Below are positions 34,308 to 60,415 of a stretch of 64,000 bases of DNA, one piece after another. The notes under the pieces are model-generated. The model was not told the DNA's origin. It did not search any database and was given only the letters and a program-made list of their open reading frames with translations. Within the stretch, counting starts at the first letter, position 1, and each line of letters starts with the position of its first letter. Source of the DNA: Brevibacillus brevis NBRC 100599 (GTDB lineage: Bacteria > Bacillota > Bacilli > Brevibacillales > Brevibacillaceae); the NCBI RefSeq assembly GCF_000010165.1, contig NC_012491.1:3417501-3481500 (forward strand). Reading direction: 5' to 3'. The translations under genes were made by a program, and so were the position numbers.

Positions 34308-37300
34308 TTACATATCAGCAATGCGAGTTGCTTTTTTTCGCGCTACTCTCTTTTCGCGAATCCCCTCAAAGATCGAATAAAGAACAGGAACCAATACAAG
34401 CGTTACGAGCGTGTGAAAAATCAATCCCGCAATTACCCCGGTAGCAAGCGGCGCCTCTAGTTCCGCTCCTTCCGCAACAGCGAGTCCCATCGGCAGCATA
34501 CCGAGGATCGCTGTCAGTTTGGTCATGATTACCGGACGAACACGATCTCGCGTGCCCTGTACAATCGCTTCGTCCAATCCCATCCCCCGTGAGCGGAGCA
34601 GATTGATTCTGTCAATTAACAGAATCGCATTGGAAACAACAATTCCTACCAGCATGATGAGCCCAATCATCGCCATCTCACCAAAAGTTCGCTGCGTGAC
34701 CACGAATCCGAGAATGACTCCCACCAAGGCCATTGGCAACGACAGCATGATAATAAACGGCTGAGATAGCCTCCCAAACTGTGCCACCATAATCACATAA
34801 ATAAGGGAGATGACCGCTATCAAAACGAGAATTCCTTGCGTAAAGGTGTTATTCTGTTCCTTCAAATCACCAGCGATCTCGATCTTGTATCCAGCAGGCA
34901 TTTCCACTGTACCCAGCTTCTCATTTATTTGTCTGCCCACCGTACCAATATCTGTGCCCAACAGTTCTGCGGATACCGTGATGATTTGTTCTCCTTTTTC
35001 ATGTTTGATCGTAATCGGCGATTTGCTGAAATGAAAATCAACCAGCTGGTGTAACGGCACCTGCGTGCCTGTTTCTGTTCGTATCATGATCTGCTGGAGC
35101 TGGTCAGGATGTGTCACCCATGTCTCTGGAAATCTGGCAACAATCGAAGTTTCGATACCATTTTGACTGATTGTGGATAGGGGCTGCTCCCCAAGCAGCA
35201 TGCTGATTTGGCTGTCCAAGGAATCGGAGTCAACCTGTAATTGAGACATTGCCTCCTGCTTCGGTGTAAGCGTTACTTTTTCCTTCCCTCTTTCGAAGTC
35301 ATTCCGAATGTTGACTACACCAGGGATGCTCGCCAGCATTTCTTCTACTTTTGCGAAAATCGCCCGCGAAACCTCCAAATCTTCGCCCGCAACCTGCAAC
35401 TCAATGGGTGCAGATTTACCTGAGAATCCAAATGTCATACTCGTTTGTTCCACACCGTCAATCGCATTCAAGCGACCGTTTACTTCTTGCATAAATTCTT
35501 CTTTCTCTTGAGTTCGTTGCGACTTGGTCACTAATGTAATATTTAACTCCACTGTCTCTTTCTTTGCCGTAAAAAAGACTTGATTCACATCGGACAGCTC
35601 TCTTAACGTCTTTTCCGCTTCAACTGCTGCTGTTCGCGCCTGTTCCAAGCTAGTGCCATCCGGCATTGTTAACGTCGCAAAAATTTGATTCTCATTGGCA
35701 TTCAAGCCGTTTCCTATTTTAATCAAAGGGAAGAGACTCAAGGCCCCTACAAAAACTCCAAGAGCGACCAGCAATGTGAGAACTCGATGACGAAGGGTTA
35801 ACGACAGTAATCGCTGGAAAAGAGAAACAATGCGATTTTTCCCTTCTTCGCTAGGGGTCTGCAACTGTTTATCATGTTGGAGAAAACGCTCTGAAAAAAT
35901 CGGAACAAACAGAAAAGCTGCAATCGTTGACGCAAGAATGGTAGAGGTAACGGTAAACGCAATGGTATGAAGAATAGGCTTCAGCCACTGTTCAAAATCC
36001 GCGACCACTAGCGGTAAAAACACAACAATCAAGGTTAATTGGGAAGCAAATACAGGTGCTATCACCTCTTTTGAGCCCTGAACGATGGCCTGTCTCAGCT
36101 GCATTCCTTTTTCTCTCAAATGATAAATACTCTCCAGAACAACGATCGCGGCGTCAACAATCAATCCGATCGACAAGCTCAGTGATATCAATACCACCAT
36201 GTCAATGTTATATCCGGCTGCTTTCAGTGCGATGAACGTCATCAGGATAGAGAGAGGCAGCGTCGTTGCGATGACCATTGTCACACGCCAATTTCGCAGG
36301 AATACCCAGAGCACGAGGATTGCCAATATTCCCCCAATGACAACATCTCGACTCAAATTGGTGATCGCTTTTTTAATAAAGGAGACGGATTCAAACATGA
36401 CTCTTAGCTCATAGCTTCCACCCGCTTCCTCATTGATTTGCCTCACAACTTCCTCGACTTTCTTCTGTGTGGTGATGAGGTCACTCCCTGCAGCGCGCTT
36501 TACACTCATTTGTACAAAGAGGTTTCCTTCTGTCATGGAAATAGCGTCCTTCACGCTTCCACGCAAGTCACTCACCGATGCCAGTTGTTCGAGTGCAACC
36601 TTGCCCTTGGGTGTCTTGATCAAAACGCTTTTGAACTCTTCTACATTCTTTAAGCTGTTGTCAATCATCACAACCGTGTCGAACCCGGGATTTTCCAATA
36701 TCCCCACGGCTTTTTTCCAATTCGTACCCTGTAGCTGACCAACAACATCTGCTGGTGTCGTTCGATAGGTAGTAAGCCGTTCAGGTCGAAATGTTATCGC
36801 AACCTTATTTTCAAAACCGTCCTCGGATACGACCACTTCCTTCACACCCGGGACGGATTCTATTCGATCCTTAATGGTCGTTTTTAGCAAGGTGAGCATG
36901 GTCTGTGTATCGGCACCCACTATTGCGTAGTCGATTAAGTCCTCGTCACCTAAATTCGTTTGCGTGACGGTTACGGTATCCACTACTTTGGGAAATTCGT
37001 TGCGTAGCCGATTCACAATATTTTGGGTCTCTTGCTTGACCTTTTCACCTTCCCCATCCTCAGCAAGGATCGAGATTCCAGAAAACCCCGTCCCTGTTTT
37101 TGATGAGAAGTTTTTAATCCCAGCTACAGATTTCAATTCCTGCTCTATTTTTTTCGTGACTTTTTCCACCATCTCTTCAGGCGGCAGCGCTCCTCCTGAA
37201 ATATTCACTTCTATCCAAGGCAAATTCGTTTTCGGTACGAGCTCCACATGGAAAGAAAAGAGAGCACCGATTCCCGTAAGCACGATGAGGAATGTACACA

Positions 37301-37349
37301 AATAGAGAATCACTTTTCGTTTCAGCAAAAAGAGAATGACCTTGTCCAT
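34308..37349 (-). CDS. RND-family efflux pump (SwrC/AcrB-like)
   Basis: A 1013-residue inner-membrane pump with the usual RND layout: one helix near 12-30, a large extracytoplasmic loop, six helices (about 330-540), a second loop and a final helix set. Signatures include GGALPPEEMVEKVTKKIEQELKSVAGIKNFSSKTGTG and DAAIVVLESIYHLREKGM near 395, then GIVVSNAILLIDRINLLRSRGM near 910. In Firmicutes such pumps (e.g. SwrC) export lipopeptides or antibiotics and give self-protection. It starts three bases after the adaptor stop, so the two are coupled. Its position at the end of the synthetase run fits product export. Confidence 0.9.
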   Translation of the reverse strand: MDKVILFLLKRKVILYLCTFLIVLTGIGALFSFHVELVPKTNLPWIEVNISGGALPPEEMVEKVTKKIEQELKSVAGIKNFSSKTGTGFSGISILAEDGEGEKVKQETQNIVNRLRNEFPKVVDTVTVTQTNLGDEDLIDYAIVGADTQTMLTLLKTTIKDRIESVPGVKEVVVSEDGFENKVAITFRPERLTTYRTTPADVVGQLQGTNWKKAVGILENPGFDTVVMIDNSLKNVEEFKSVLIKTPKGKVALEQLASVSDLRGSVKDAISMTEGNLFVQMSVKRAAGSDLITTQKKVEEVVRQINEEAGGSYELRVMFESVSFIKKAITNLSRDVVIGGILAILVLWVFLRNWRVTMVIATTLPLSILMTFIALKAAGYNIDMVVLISLSLSIGLIVDAAIVVLESIYHLREKGMQLRQAIVQGSKEVIAPVFASQLTLIVVFLPLVVADFEQWLKPILHTIAFTVTSTILASTIAAFLFVPIFSERFLQHDKQLQTPSEEGKNRIVSLFQRLLSLTLRHRVLTLLVALGVFVGALSLFPLIKIGNGLNANENQIFATLTMPDGTSLEQARTAAVEAEKTLRELSDVNQVFFTAKKETVELNITLVTKSQRTQEKEEFMQEVNGRLNAIDGVEQTSMTFGFSGKSAPIELQVAGEDLEVSRAIFAKVEEMLASIPGVVNIRNDFERGKEKVTLTPKQEAMSQLQVDSDSLDSQISMLLGEQPLSTISQNGIETSIVARFPETWVTHPDQLQQIMIRTETGTQVPLHQLVDFHFSKSPITIKHEKGEQIITVSAELLGTDIGTVGRQINEKLGTVEMPAGYKIEIAGDLKEQNNTFTQGILVLIAVISLIYVIMVAQFGRLSQPFIIMLSLPMALVGVILGFVVTQRTFGEMAMIGLIMLVGIVVSNAILLIDRINLLRSRGMGLDEAIVQGTRDRVRPVIMTKLTAILGMLPMGLAVAEGAELEAPLATGVIAGLIFHTLVTLVLVPVLYSIFEGIREKRVARKKATRIADM

Positions 37350-37352
37350 CGG

Positions 37353-38567
37353 TTACTCCCCTTTCACCGTAACGACTTCTCCTTCGGCGTAGTACGTTAT
37401 GCCGGAGATTAGGATTTGATTGCCTGACTGTAAACCCGATAAAATCTCAACGTTATTTCCAATAATTTGCCCAACTTCCACGTCGCGTCTCTTGAGTACA
37501 CCATTCTCGACAACCATGACGAAGCGCTGTGTTTCTTTAATGCCCACGCTTTGGACGGGTACGAGCATCCCGTTTACTTTGCGTGACATCTCTACAGTCG
37601 CGACCATCCCCTCGATCAACACGTTGTCTTTATTGGAAACAGCTATCTCTACTAGATACTTCCCCGTTTCCTCGTTGAGAACGGGCGAGATAAATGTTAT
37701 GGTCCCTGTTATTTTAGCCTTTCCCTCCACTGCCACAGGCACCGTGTCCCCTTGCTTGTAGTTTTCCCTCACATCCAATGGGACATCGACCTTTAGCTTC
37801 ACTTCCGAGCCGTCGACAAGGTGAATGATACTTTGACCAGGCTGAGCAAGACTGCCTGCCTTTTGGGTCACATCGATGACCGTACCACTAAACGGTGCGA
37901 CGAGTTGCGTTTCTTGAAGGGTTTTCTTTGCGAGCTCTACTTCACTGGCTGCTTGTTTCAGATTGGCATCCGCACTAGCAATCTCGTTGACTTCCGCACC
38001 TTTTAGCAGCTTATCCAACGTAATTCGCGCCTCTTGTAGCGAAATCTCGATTTGCTCTTTTTCCGACTGCGCACTGTCCAGCTCACTCTGCGAAATAGCG
38101 CCGCCCTTAAACAGCTCCCGGGCTGTCTCCCATTTCCGCTGCGCATCCTTCAAACGCTTTTCCTGGCTGTCCACTGCCAAGCGTTGCTTGCTGATGAGGT
38201 CCGCGCTTGCTCCTTGCAACGTTTTTGAACGCAACGCAGATGCACTTTGAACCTGACTTTGTGCCGCTTCCAGCCCTTTTTGATAATAGTTCGTATTTAA
38301 TGAACTTAATACCTGGCCCTGTGTCACCTTTGCCCCTTTTGTTACGTTCATTCGTTCAATCGTACCAGAAGCCCCAAAGGCTAAGTGGCTCTCCTGTTTG
38401 TATTCAACGATAGCAGTAAGAGGGATCGGCAAGGAATCCGTCTGTTTTACCGTGTGCACCTGTACTACCTTTTGTTTCGTTTGCTCCGTCTCCTGTTTCG
38501 TTTCGACTCCACATCCCGTGATGAACATCAGTACAACGGTCAAAACGACATAGTGCATACTCTTCAC
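37353..38567 (-). CDS. RND efflux periplasmic-adaptor-type lipoprotein
   Basis: A 404-residue membrane fusion protein. The signal ends in a lipobox (LMFITGCG, Cys near 19). The barrel-sandwich part (HLAFGASGTIERMNVTKGAKVTQGQVLSSL), an alpha hairpin (about 95-200, KRLKDAQRKWETARELFKGGAISQSELDSAQSEKEQIE) and the beta-barrel (QLVAPFSGTVIDVTQKAGSLAQPGQSI) are in the normal order. In a Gram-positive cell it is tethered to the membrane and links to the RND pump encoded directly downstream. It lies 85 bases after the MFS gene. Confidence 0.9.
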   Translation of the reverse strand: MKSMHYVVLTVVLMFITGCGVETKQETEQTKQKVVQVHTVKQTDSLPIPLTAIVEYKQESHLAFGASGTIERMNVTKGAKVTQGQVLSSLNTNYYQKGLEAAQSQVQSASALRSKTLQGASADLISKQRLAVDSQEKRLKDAQRKWETARELFKGGAISQSELDSAQSEKEQIEISLQEARITLDKLLKGAEVNEIASADANLKQAASEVELAKKTLQETQLVAPFSGTVIDVTQKAGSLAQPGQSIIHLVDGSEVKLKVDVPLDVRENYKQGDTVPVAVEGKAKITGTITFISPVLNEETGKYLVEIAVSNKDNVLIEGMVATVEMSRKVNGMLVPVQSVGIKETQRFVMVVENGVLKRRDVEVGQIIGNNVEILSGLQSGNQILISGITYYAEGEVVTVKGE

Positions 38568-38652
38568 GTAGAGTCCTCCAGTAGTTTTGTCATTGTCTTT
38601 TTGAATGAAGCTGACATCCTATTCTCTCTCGTTATCGTTATCGTGACCTTGC

Positions 38653-39930
38653 TCAAGCAGACTTGTCTGTAGCAACAACCTGTTCTTCTTTTTTCTTAAA
38701 GTATTGACTCACTTGCTTGTTCAGATGAGCGATCAAGGCGATCACGAAAATGACGGCACCTGAGGCCAAGACGAGATACGGCCAATAAACGGCCTCCAGT
38801 AAAATACCGTACAACCAGATCCCAAACGGTACGGCCACTCCGGTAAAAGTGCCGACCACACCAAACATGCTGGCACGCAAATGCTCAGGCGTGTTCAATT
38901 GAACAAAGGTAAAGATCGGGATGTTCCCCATGGAGTTGAAGATGGCGGAGACCAATAAAATCCCGACAAACACGCCCGTAATGATCCACGAGGCGTTACT
39001 CGTTTCCGGAACAAAAATCGGAAAGATCCACGACATCAAGAGAATCCCTTGCACTTGAATCAAAAGGAAGATTTTATTCTCAACGTATTTGCTTACCTTT
39101 TTCATCGAGACAATAGCCGCTCCGATAATGATCCCAATAAACCAGGAGGACTGAATAAAGGAGAATTGCTCCATCGATACTTTTTCGACTCGATAGGCAA
39201 TATGCAGCAGCCCCACATACATGAGCGGAGGGAAAATAAAGTTGAGCAAAAGGAAAATCAGGAACAAGTACTTGATAACAACCTGTTCTCGGATATATTG
39301 GAAGACTTCCTTGATTGTTTCTGTATAGCTTTGCGTTGTCTCCTGTACTACCTCGGCCTTGCGGAAACGGAGAAACATTTGCAAGATACCTGCTCCGATA
39401 AAAGAAAGACCATCAATCAGCAAAATCATTTCCATCCCCATTAAACGATAGGCAATCGCCCCTACCAAAGGACCCGCTACATTGAGAATGGCGCTGATTG
39501 CTTGGTAAATAGAGTTCATGCTTCCTACTCTGTCCTCATCTACCAGCTCAGGAATGGATGCTTGCAAAGCGAGATACGTAAAAGCCTGAATGGTACTGAT
39601 CACGAAGGCGTATCCGACAAACAGCCATAGATTCGTGGGAAACTGGAGGAAAAACAGTAAAAACAAGAGAACGAGCGCACCGCTTAACAGCTCGGTGACA
39701 ATCATAATCTTTTTCTTGTTGTGTCTATCAATATAGGCACCTGCAAAAATATTAATCAGCACCCCTGGCAAATACGAAAAGCCCAGAACAGTTGCAAATG
39801 CAGCAGAAGAACCCGTCACATCCGCAATGTAAAGAGCAAGAGCAAATTTGTATACACCACTACCTAATTCCGTGATGAAACGAGTAAAAGAAAAGAGAAA
39901 AATATTTAATCCGTATGTTTGGTTGCCCAT
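38653..39930 (-). CDS. MFS exporter in the lipopeptide cluster
   Basis: A 425-residue transporter with 12 membrane helices of the MFS_3 / macrolide-efflux-like type (FSFTRFITELGSGVYKFALALYIADVTGSSAAFATVLGFSYLPGVLINIFAGAYIDRHNKKKIMI). It starts after GGGAGGTTAAG and lies 135 bases behind the second synthetase on the same strand. Location suggests secretion of the lipopeptide or resistance to it; substrate unproven. Confidence 0.85.
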   Translation of the reverse strand: MGNQTYGLNIFLFSFTRFITELGSGVYKFALALYIADVTGSSAAFATVLGFSYLPGVLINIFAGAYIDRHNKKKIMIVTELLSGALVLLFLLFFLQFPTNLWLFVGYAFVISTIQAFTYLALQASIPELVDEDRVGSMNSIYQAISAILNVAGPLVGAIAYRLMGMEMILLIDGLSFIGAGILQMFLRFRKAEVVQETTQSYTETIKEVFQYIREQVVIKYLFLIFLLLNFIFPPLMYVGLLHIAYRVEKVSMEQFSFIQSSWFIGIIIGAAIVSMKKVSKYVENKIFLLIQVQGILLMSWIFPIFVPETSNASWIITGVFVGILLVSAIFNSMGNIPIFTFVQLNTPEHLRASMFGVVGTFTGVAVPFGIWLYGILLEAVYWPYLVLASGAVIFVIALIAHLNKQVSQYFKKKEEQVVATDKSA

Positions 39931-40065
39931 CTTAACCTCCCTGAATAGTAATCCCTCTAGGTGACGATTTATTTCGGCAAGATGATCCCGCTACACATCA
40001 CGGACATAAACCCGGAATAGAGCGGAATCCATCTGCCGATTTTCAATACGATGCCTAGGCCACTC

Positions 40066-43000
40066 TTAGCGTATGACTAGAGGCATTCCTATCAATTTTT
40101 TCGCTTCCTCCTCCAAGATCGCTCGCAGCTTCCGTTCATCCTCTCGATATGGCAAAGCCATAAAAATAGTCATTTTACCCGTGGATGTATAAGAAGCCTC
40201 AAAGAGAATTCGCTTTTTCCCTTTTATAAACAGGTGATCGTATTCACTTGGTTGACTCTTGTTCTGCTCACCCAGGAAGTTGCAAATCATAGGTGTCATC
40301 TGTAAGGATTGGATGAGTGAGTGATGGGAAAGAGGATAGTTCTCCGTTACGTCTGGATTTTGCACGAGATTGGTGAAATGAATGTTGCTCTCCTTTGCGA
40401 GATCCAACCGAACTTTCACATACGTTTCCATCTCATCGAGACTCCACGACGGATCAATATGAAGCGGAATATGATCGATGCACTCGCCAAGCACATCGAA
40501 GAAATGGTTCCCCATAAAAGATCTGCCAAAGTTCATTAGAAAGATGGGAGCCTTTTGGACTCCATAACTTCTTTCACAAAATCTGGCTAAAAGAGCAATC
40601 GGAATCCGCGCATTTTCTATCTCCTGTGGGTTATCCATATCCAGTTCGCAGGTAACAATCGTGTATCCGTCCAAAGCGGATGAAGATGGAAGCTGTCTTT
40701 CGATGGACAAAAGACTATTTTCAAATCCGTGAAGATCAAATTCGTCCATAATCTGCTGATCCTCGATTCCGACTGGACCCTTCGTGATTTGCCGGACAAA
40801 GTCCCAATACGTATTCCGACCATTTTCCGGGAGTTCTGTGCCATTCTCCAAAGCTTCGTAATACAGGTTCAAGTCGTTTTGCAGAACCTCACTGCTAATA
40901 AAATCAAAAATGAGATGCGACGCGGGGAATATGAACGAGTACTCCTTCTCGCTCTCTTTCAGCAAGATCACTTTGTATGACAAAGAGCCGATCGAATCAT
41001 CCTGCTTGTAAAAATATTCGCTCTGTAAAAGATGGCGCACCGCTTCTTTTCTTTCTTCCGAATCGCCCGATACATCAACAACAGGGAGCGCAATTTCACT
41101 AGGGCAAGGATATTCCTTCCAATATGGCTCTTCTCCCTCAAAAGCCAGCGTGCATCGCAGCAAATGATGCCGCTCTAAGACGTTAAGAAAGGCCTTTTCC
41201 AGCGTCCTAGAATCGATCATCCGCTCAAAGCGAATCTCTGTTCCAGAAATGTCCTTTTCCTGTACATGATAGCGCTGTGAGGGTGACAGCGGCTGTCTGA
41301 TAAAGGTCTGCTGATTGATGATCGCCTCCGAATAACGAAGGAGCTGCTGATCAAGGTCGTTGACCAAGCGCTCCTGCCAGGACAACGATTCCTCCTCATC
41401 AAACATAGCCTCTTGGGAAAGCTTCTTCTCTTTTTCCCATGCTTTTTGCCCGAAATCCAGATATTGAATGGTGTGCGGCTGAATCGCAGGATCACAAGAT
41501 CTACGCAATAAGGACAGGATTTCTTGGTGTTTGTCCCGCGCATTTTCCTCCACGTACAGAACAGCTCGGTGCATGCTGCCGAACGGCACCTCTACATAGT
41601 TGCTTCGTACTTGGAAATGGGCGTAGATCAAGGTTTCTAGCTCATTTTTATCGTGCGCTTTTGTGGTACGAATCCGGTTTACGGTATCTACATATCCTGC
41701 TAGCGCTCTGACCGTATCGTATTGGAAGATCGTTTGAATCTTCACTTCTATGCCTTCCTTATGCAGTCGCGCTACCAGTTGGATCGCTTTGATAGAATGC
41801 CCGCCCAGATCATAAAAATGGTCATCCACACTGATTTCCTGGAGGTCGAGCACTTCTTTCCAGATTTCCGCCAGCTTCATCTCTTGCTCTGTAACAGGTG
41901 GATTCAGTTGTTTACCCGCCTCCCTGATCATGACAGGCTCAGGTAATGCTTTCCGATCTATTTTTCCATTCGGTGTTACAGGCATTCTCTCAAGGACGTG
42001 GATATACGTTGGTACCATATAGGCCGGAAGGGTAGACAAAAGCTCCTGACGCAAATCTCTGTTCCACTCAGGCTGCTCCCAGACCAGATAAGCGATCAGG
42101 TTGGCTTCTCCTCCCTGCTCTTTTTTGGCCAACACGACCGCTTCCTTCACTCCTGTCTGGGATTGGATCACGTTTTCAACCTCATCAAGCTCGATACGGA
42201 AACCGCGTATCTTGACCTGGTTGTCCATTCGCCCCAAATATTCCAGACTTCCATCCGCAAGCCATTTCACCATATCTCCCGTCTTGTAGAGCCTTGAACC
42301 AGAAGTAAACGGATCTGCCAAAAATTTCTCGTTCGTCAATTCCTCTCGATTGATGTAGCCATCAGCGACGCTAATGCCCGCAATCGCTAACTCACCTGGA
42401 ATTCCCTCAGGCTGCAAATGACCATGCGGATCTAACACGTATACTTTTGTGTTGGCGATGGGCTTTCCGATTGGAACTTGCTGTGGCAGCTCTTCTTGCC
42501 CTTCATACGTCCAAGTCGTTGCACAAATGGTTGTTTCGGTTGGACCGTATGCGTTGATGTATCGGCAATGCGCGCTCCATTTATGCACGAGCTCCCAGTT
42601 TGTTGCGGAACCTGCGGTGATTAACGTTTGCAATTTCGGGAAATTTTCCGGCTCCAAATACGTCACGAATGTAGGGGGGAGCGTCGCGACCGTTACTTCA
42701 TGCCGCAGTAAATACTCACTGAAAGCCTGCGAATCGAGTGCGACCTCTTTTGAAACAATAACCAATCTCGCCCCCGTCAATACCCCCATCGTAAACTCCC
42801 AGACAGAGGCATCAAAGGAGATGCTGGCAAACTGCAGCACTCTGTCATTTTTGGTGATGCCGAGATCGTTGATGAAAAACTGCTGGAGGTTGGCGATTCC
42901 AACGTGATGTAGCCTTACCCCTTTTGGCTTCCCCGTTGACCCGGAGGTATAGATGACGTAGGCCAGGTCACTGGAACGATGAAGGGTCTGTACATCAGAT

Positions 43001-44790
43001 GTAACGTCGGTGTATATGCTCCTATCATCAAGATTGATCAACATTGTTGCAGGGAGAATACGCTCTGCGTACGCTACCGTCGGATCATGGACCAAAACAA
43101 TGCTGGCACCGCTATCTTCGATCATATAGCTGATCCGTTCGCTCGGATGGTCGGTGCTAATTGGGAGAAAGGCACCGCCCGCTTTTAAAACGGCCAAGAT
43201 GGCGAGGCTGTATGCGGTAGAGCGCTCCACCATCACACCAACAACGCTGCCTGGTTTTACCCCTTTCTCACGCAGCACGTGAGCCAGCGCATCGGACTTG
43301 TCATCTAATTCTTGATACGTGTAGCTGCCATCCTGATCGACCACGGCAATCTGATGCGGTCCCTTTTTGACCTGTTCCTTAAATAGCTGGTCAATCGTTC
43401 GCGTTTGATCAACCAGCATCTCCGTGTCATTCCATTGTTGCAGAATGAGAGCCTGCTCCTCGTCCGTGACCATTTGCATGTTTGCAATCGGCTGGTCAGG
43501 ATTGCGGACGAGACTTTGAATCAGCTGATTCAAATGCGCTCGTACTTTTTGCAGGTAGGCATCACTGTAGGCAAGTGCGTTATAAATAAAGTGAATTTCT
43601 AATTCCTTCCCGGGAATAATGCACAAGTTGAAGTCGTAGCTGGTTTGCTCATATCCTTGGACATCCGTGATTCCGAATAAACCGCCTTTTCCATCTTCGT
43701 CGGATGCCTCCTCCGTCAATGGATAGTTCTCAAAAACCATCAGATGCTGAATCAGGTTTTGTTTTAATGTGGTTTCGGACTGAATATCCGCCAGAGACAT
43801 GTATTGGTAGCTGCTTGTGGCTGTGAAGAATTGTTGCACCTGCCCGAGCAACTCCGAAAATGTCTGTTTACCTTCACTGCGAATCCGCATGGGGATCGTA
43901 TTGACAAACAGCCCAACCATTTCTTCTACGCCAACGAGCTCAGAGGGACGGCCTGAAACGACTGATCCGAAGACAACATCATTGGCATAGTTGTATCGTT
44001 GCAGCAACAATCCCCAAAGGGAATGAAAGACGATGCTCAGTGTCACATCATTTGATCTCGCTATTTGCTCCAAACGGGCAGTCGTTTCCCGATCAATGCG
44101 GAACACGATCGCTTCTCGTTGGTACCCTTTACCGGTTGAAATATATTCAACCGGTAAAGGAGATTGCTGATCAAATCCATCCAGACTATCTCGCCAGAAC
44201 GAGAGTCCTTCTTGTTTATTTTGCTTGCCAAGCCAAGTGACATAGCTACTGAAGGAATACGGTGGCGCCAGCTCAGCCTTCTTATTTTGAAGATACGAGC
44301 GATAGATATGGAAAAAGTCTTTTGCGACAATCCCCAAGCACCAGCCATCCATAATAATATGGTGGAAGCTCCACACCATCTTGTATTTCGACTCACTCAA
44401 TTTCATAACGGTCATCCGAAACAACAGATCTTTCTCCAGATCAAATCTTTTGCTCCGATCCCGTACAAGAAATTGCTCCACAAATGCTTCTTGTTCATTC
44501 TGAGTCAGGTCAGAGATGTCCTCGATCTGAATAGCTGCTTCTCTTTGCTTCAACACGATTTGCAGCGGCTTTTTACTATCTTTATAGTGAAAGACTGTTC
44601 GCAGGATATCGAATCTTTCGACCAGGTCGCGAAAGCTCTGATCAAGGAGATCAAGCCGCAACGACTCCTCCATCGTAATCACCGTTTGTTCGAAGTGAAC
44701 CTCTGATTCAGGATGAAGGATAAAGTGATATAGCATGCCTTCTTGCATTGGTGTCAAGCGGTATATATTTTTAATTTGAACACCATTCAA
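40066..44790 (-). CDS. NRPS: C-A(Phe)-T plus degenerate terminal C/E-family domain
   Basis: A 1574-residue synthetase. The start is a TTG after GGTGATGAGGT; no in-frame ATG is near. Residues 1-20 (KNIYRLTPMQEGML) are a communication-domain acceptor. The C domain (to about 440) has FHHIIMDGW near 147. The A domain (about 470-960) has a pocket code read as DAWTIAAICK, the classic phenylalanine code of GrsA/TycA. The T domain has DLGGHSIKAIQ near 997. After a 130-residue linker a last domain starts at LSPSQRYHV near 1172; its HHxxxDG motif reads SHLIFDF. A segment NFGRSF...LGECIDHIPLHID followed by CNFLGEQ aligns better with epimerization-type than condensation domains, but lacks the E-domain EGHGRE. 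No thioesterase or reductase follows, so the release step is not evident. Confidence 0.9.
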   Translation of the reverse strand: MNGVQIKNIYRLTPMQEGMLYHFILHPESEVHFEQTVITMEESLRLDLLDQSFRDLVERFDILRTVFHYKDSKKPLQIVLKQREAAIQIEDISDLTQNEQEAFVEQFLVRDRSKRFDLEKDLLFRMTVMKLSESKYKMVWSFHHIIMDGWCLGIVAKDFFHIYRSYLQNKKAELAPPYSFSSYVTWLGKQNKQEGLSFWRDSLDGFDQQSPLPVEYISTGKGYQREAIVFRIDRETTARLEQIARSNDVTLSIVFHSLWGLLLQRYNYANDVVFGSVVSGRPSELVGVEEMVGLFVNTIPMRIRSEGKQTFSELLGQVQQFFTATSSYQYMSLADIQSETTLKQNLIQHLMVFENYPLTEEASDEDGKGGLFGITDVQGYEQTSYDFNLCIIPGKELEIHFIYNALAYSDAYLQKVRAHLNQLIQSLVRNPDQPIANMQMVTDEEQALILQQWNDTEMLVDQTRTIDQLFKEQVKKGPHQIAVVDQDGSYTYQELDDKSDALAHVLREKGVKPGSVVGVMVERSTAYSLAILAVLKAGGAFLPISTDHPSERISYMIEDSGASIVLVHDPTVAYAERILPATMLINLDDRSIYTDVTSDVQTLHRSSDLAYVIYTSGSTGKPKGVRLHHVGIANLQQFFINDLGITKNDRVLQFASISFDASVWEFTMGVLTGARLVIVSKEVALDSQAFSEYLLRHEVTVATLPPTFVTYLEPENFPKLQTLITAGSATNWELVHKWSAHCRYINAYGPTETTICATTWTYEGQEELPQQVPIGKPIANTKVYVLDPHGHLQPEGIPGELAIAGISVADGYINREELTNEKFLADPFTSGSRLYKTGDMVKWLADGSLEYLGRMDNQVKIRGFRIELDEVENVIQSQTGVKEAVVLAKKEQGGEANLIAYLVWEQPEWNRDLRQELLSTLPAYMVPTYIHVLERMPVTPNGKIDRKALPEPVMIREAGKQLNPPVTEQEMKLAEIWKEVLDLQEISVDDHFYDLGGHSIKAIQLVARLHKEGIEVKIQTIFQYDTVRALAGYVDTVNRIRTTKAHDKNELETLIYAHFQVRSNYVEVPFGSMHRAVLYVEENARDKHQEILSLLRRSCDPAIQPHTIQYLDFGQKAWEKEKKLSQEAMFDEEESLSWQERLVNDLDQQLLRYSEAIINQQTFIRQPLSPSQRYHVQEKDISGTEIRFERMIDSRTLEKAFLNVLERHHLLRCTLAFEGEEPYWKEYPCPSEIALPVVDVSGDSEERKEAVRHLLQSEYFYKQDDSIGSLSYKVILLKESEKEYSFIFPASHLIFDFISSEVLQNDLNLYYEALENGTELPENGRNTYWDFVRQITKGPVGIEDQQIMDEFDLHGFENSLLSIERQLPSSSALDGYTIVTCELDMDNPQEIENARIPIALLARFCERSYGVQKAPIFLMNFGRSFMGNHFFDVLGECIDHIPLHIDPSWSLDEMETYVKVRLDLAKESNIHFTNLVQNPDVTENYPLSHHSLIQSLQMTPMICNFLGEQNKSQPSEYDHLFIKGKKRILFEASYTSTGKMTIFMALPYREDERKLRAILEEEAKKLIGMPLVIR

Positions 44791-44806
44791 ACCTCATCAC
44801 CAGCTA

Positions 44807-60415
<15,609 letters not shown>

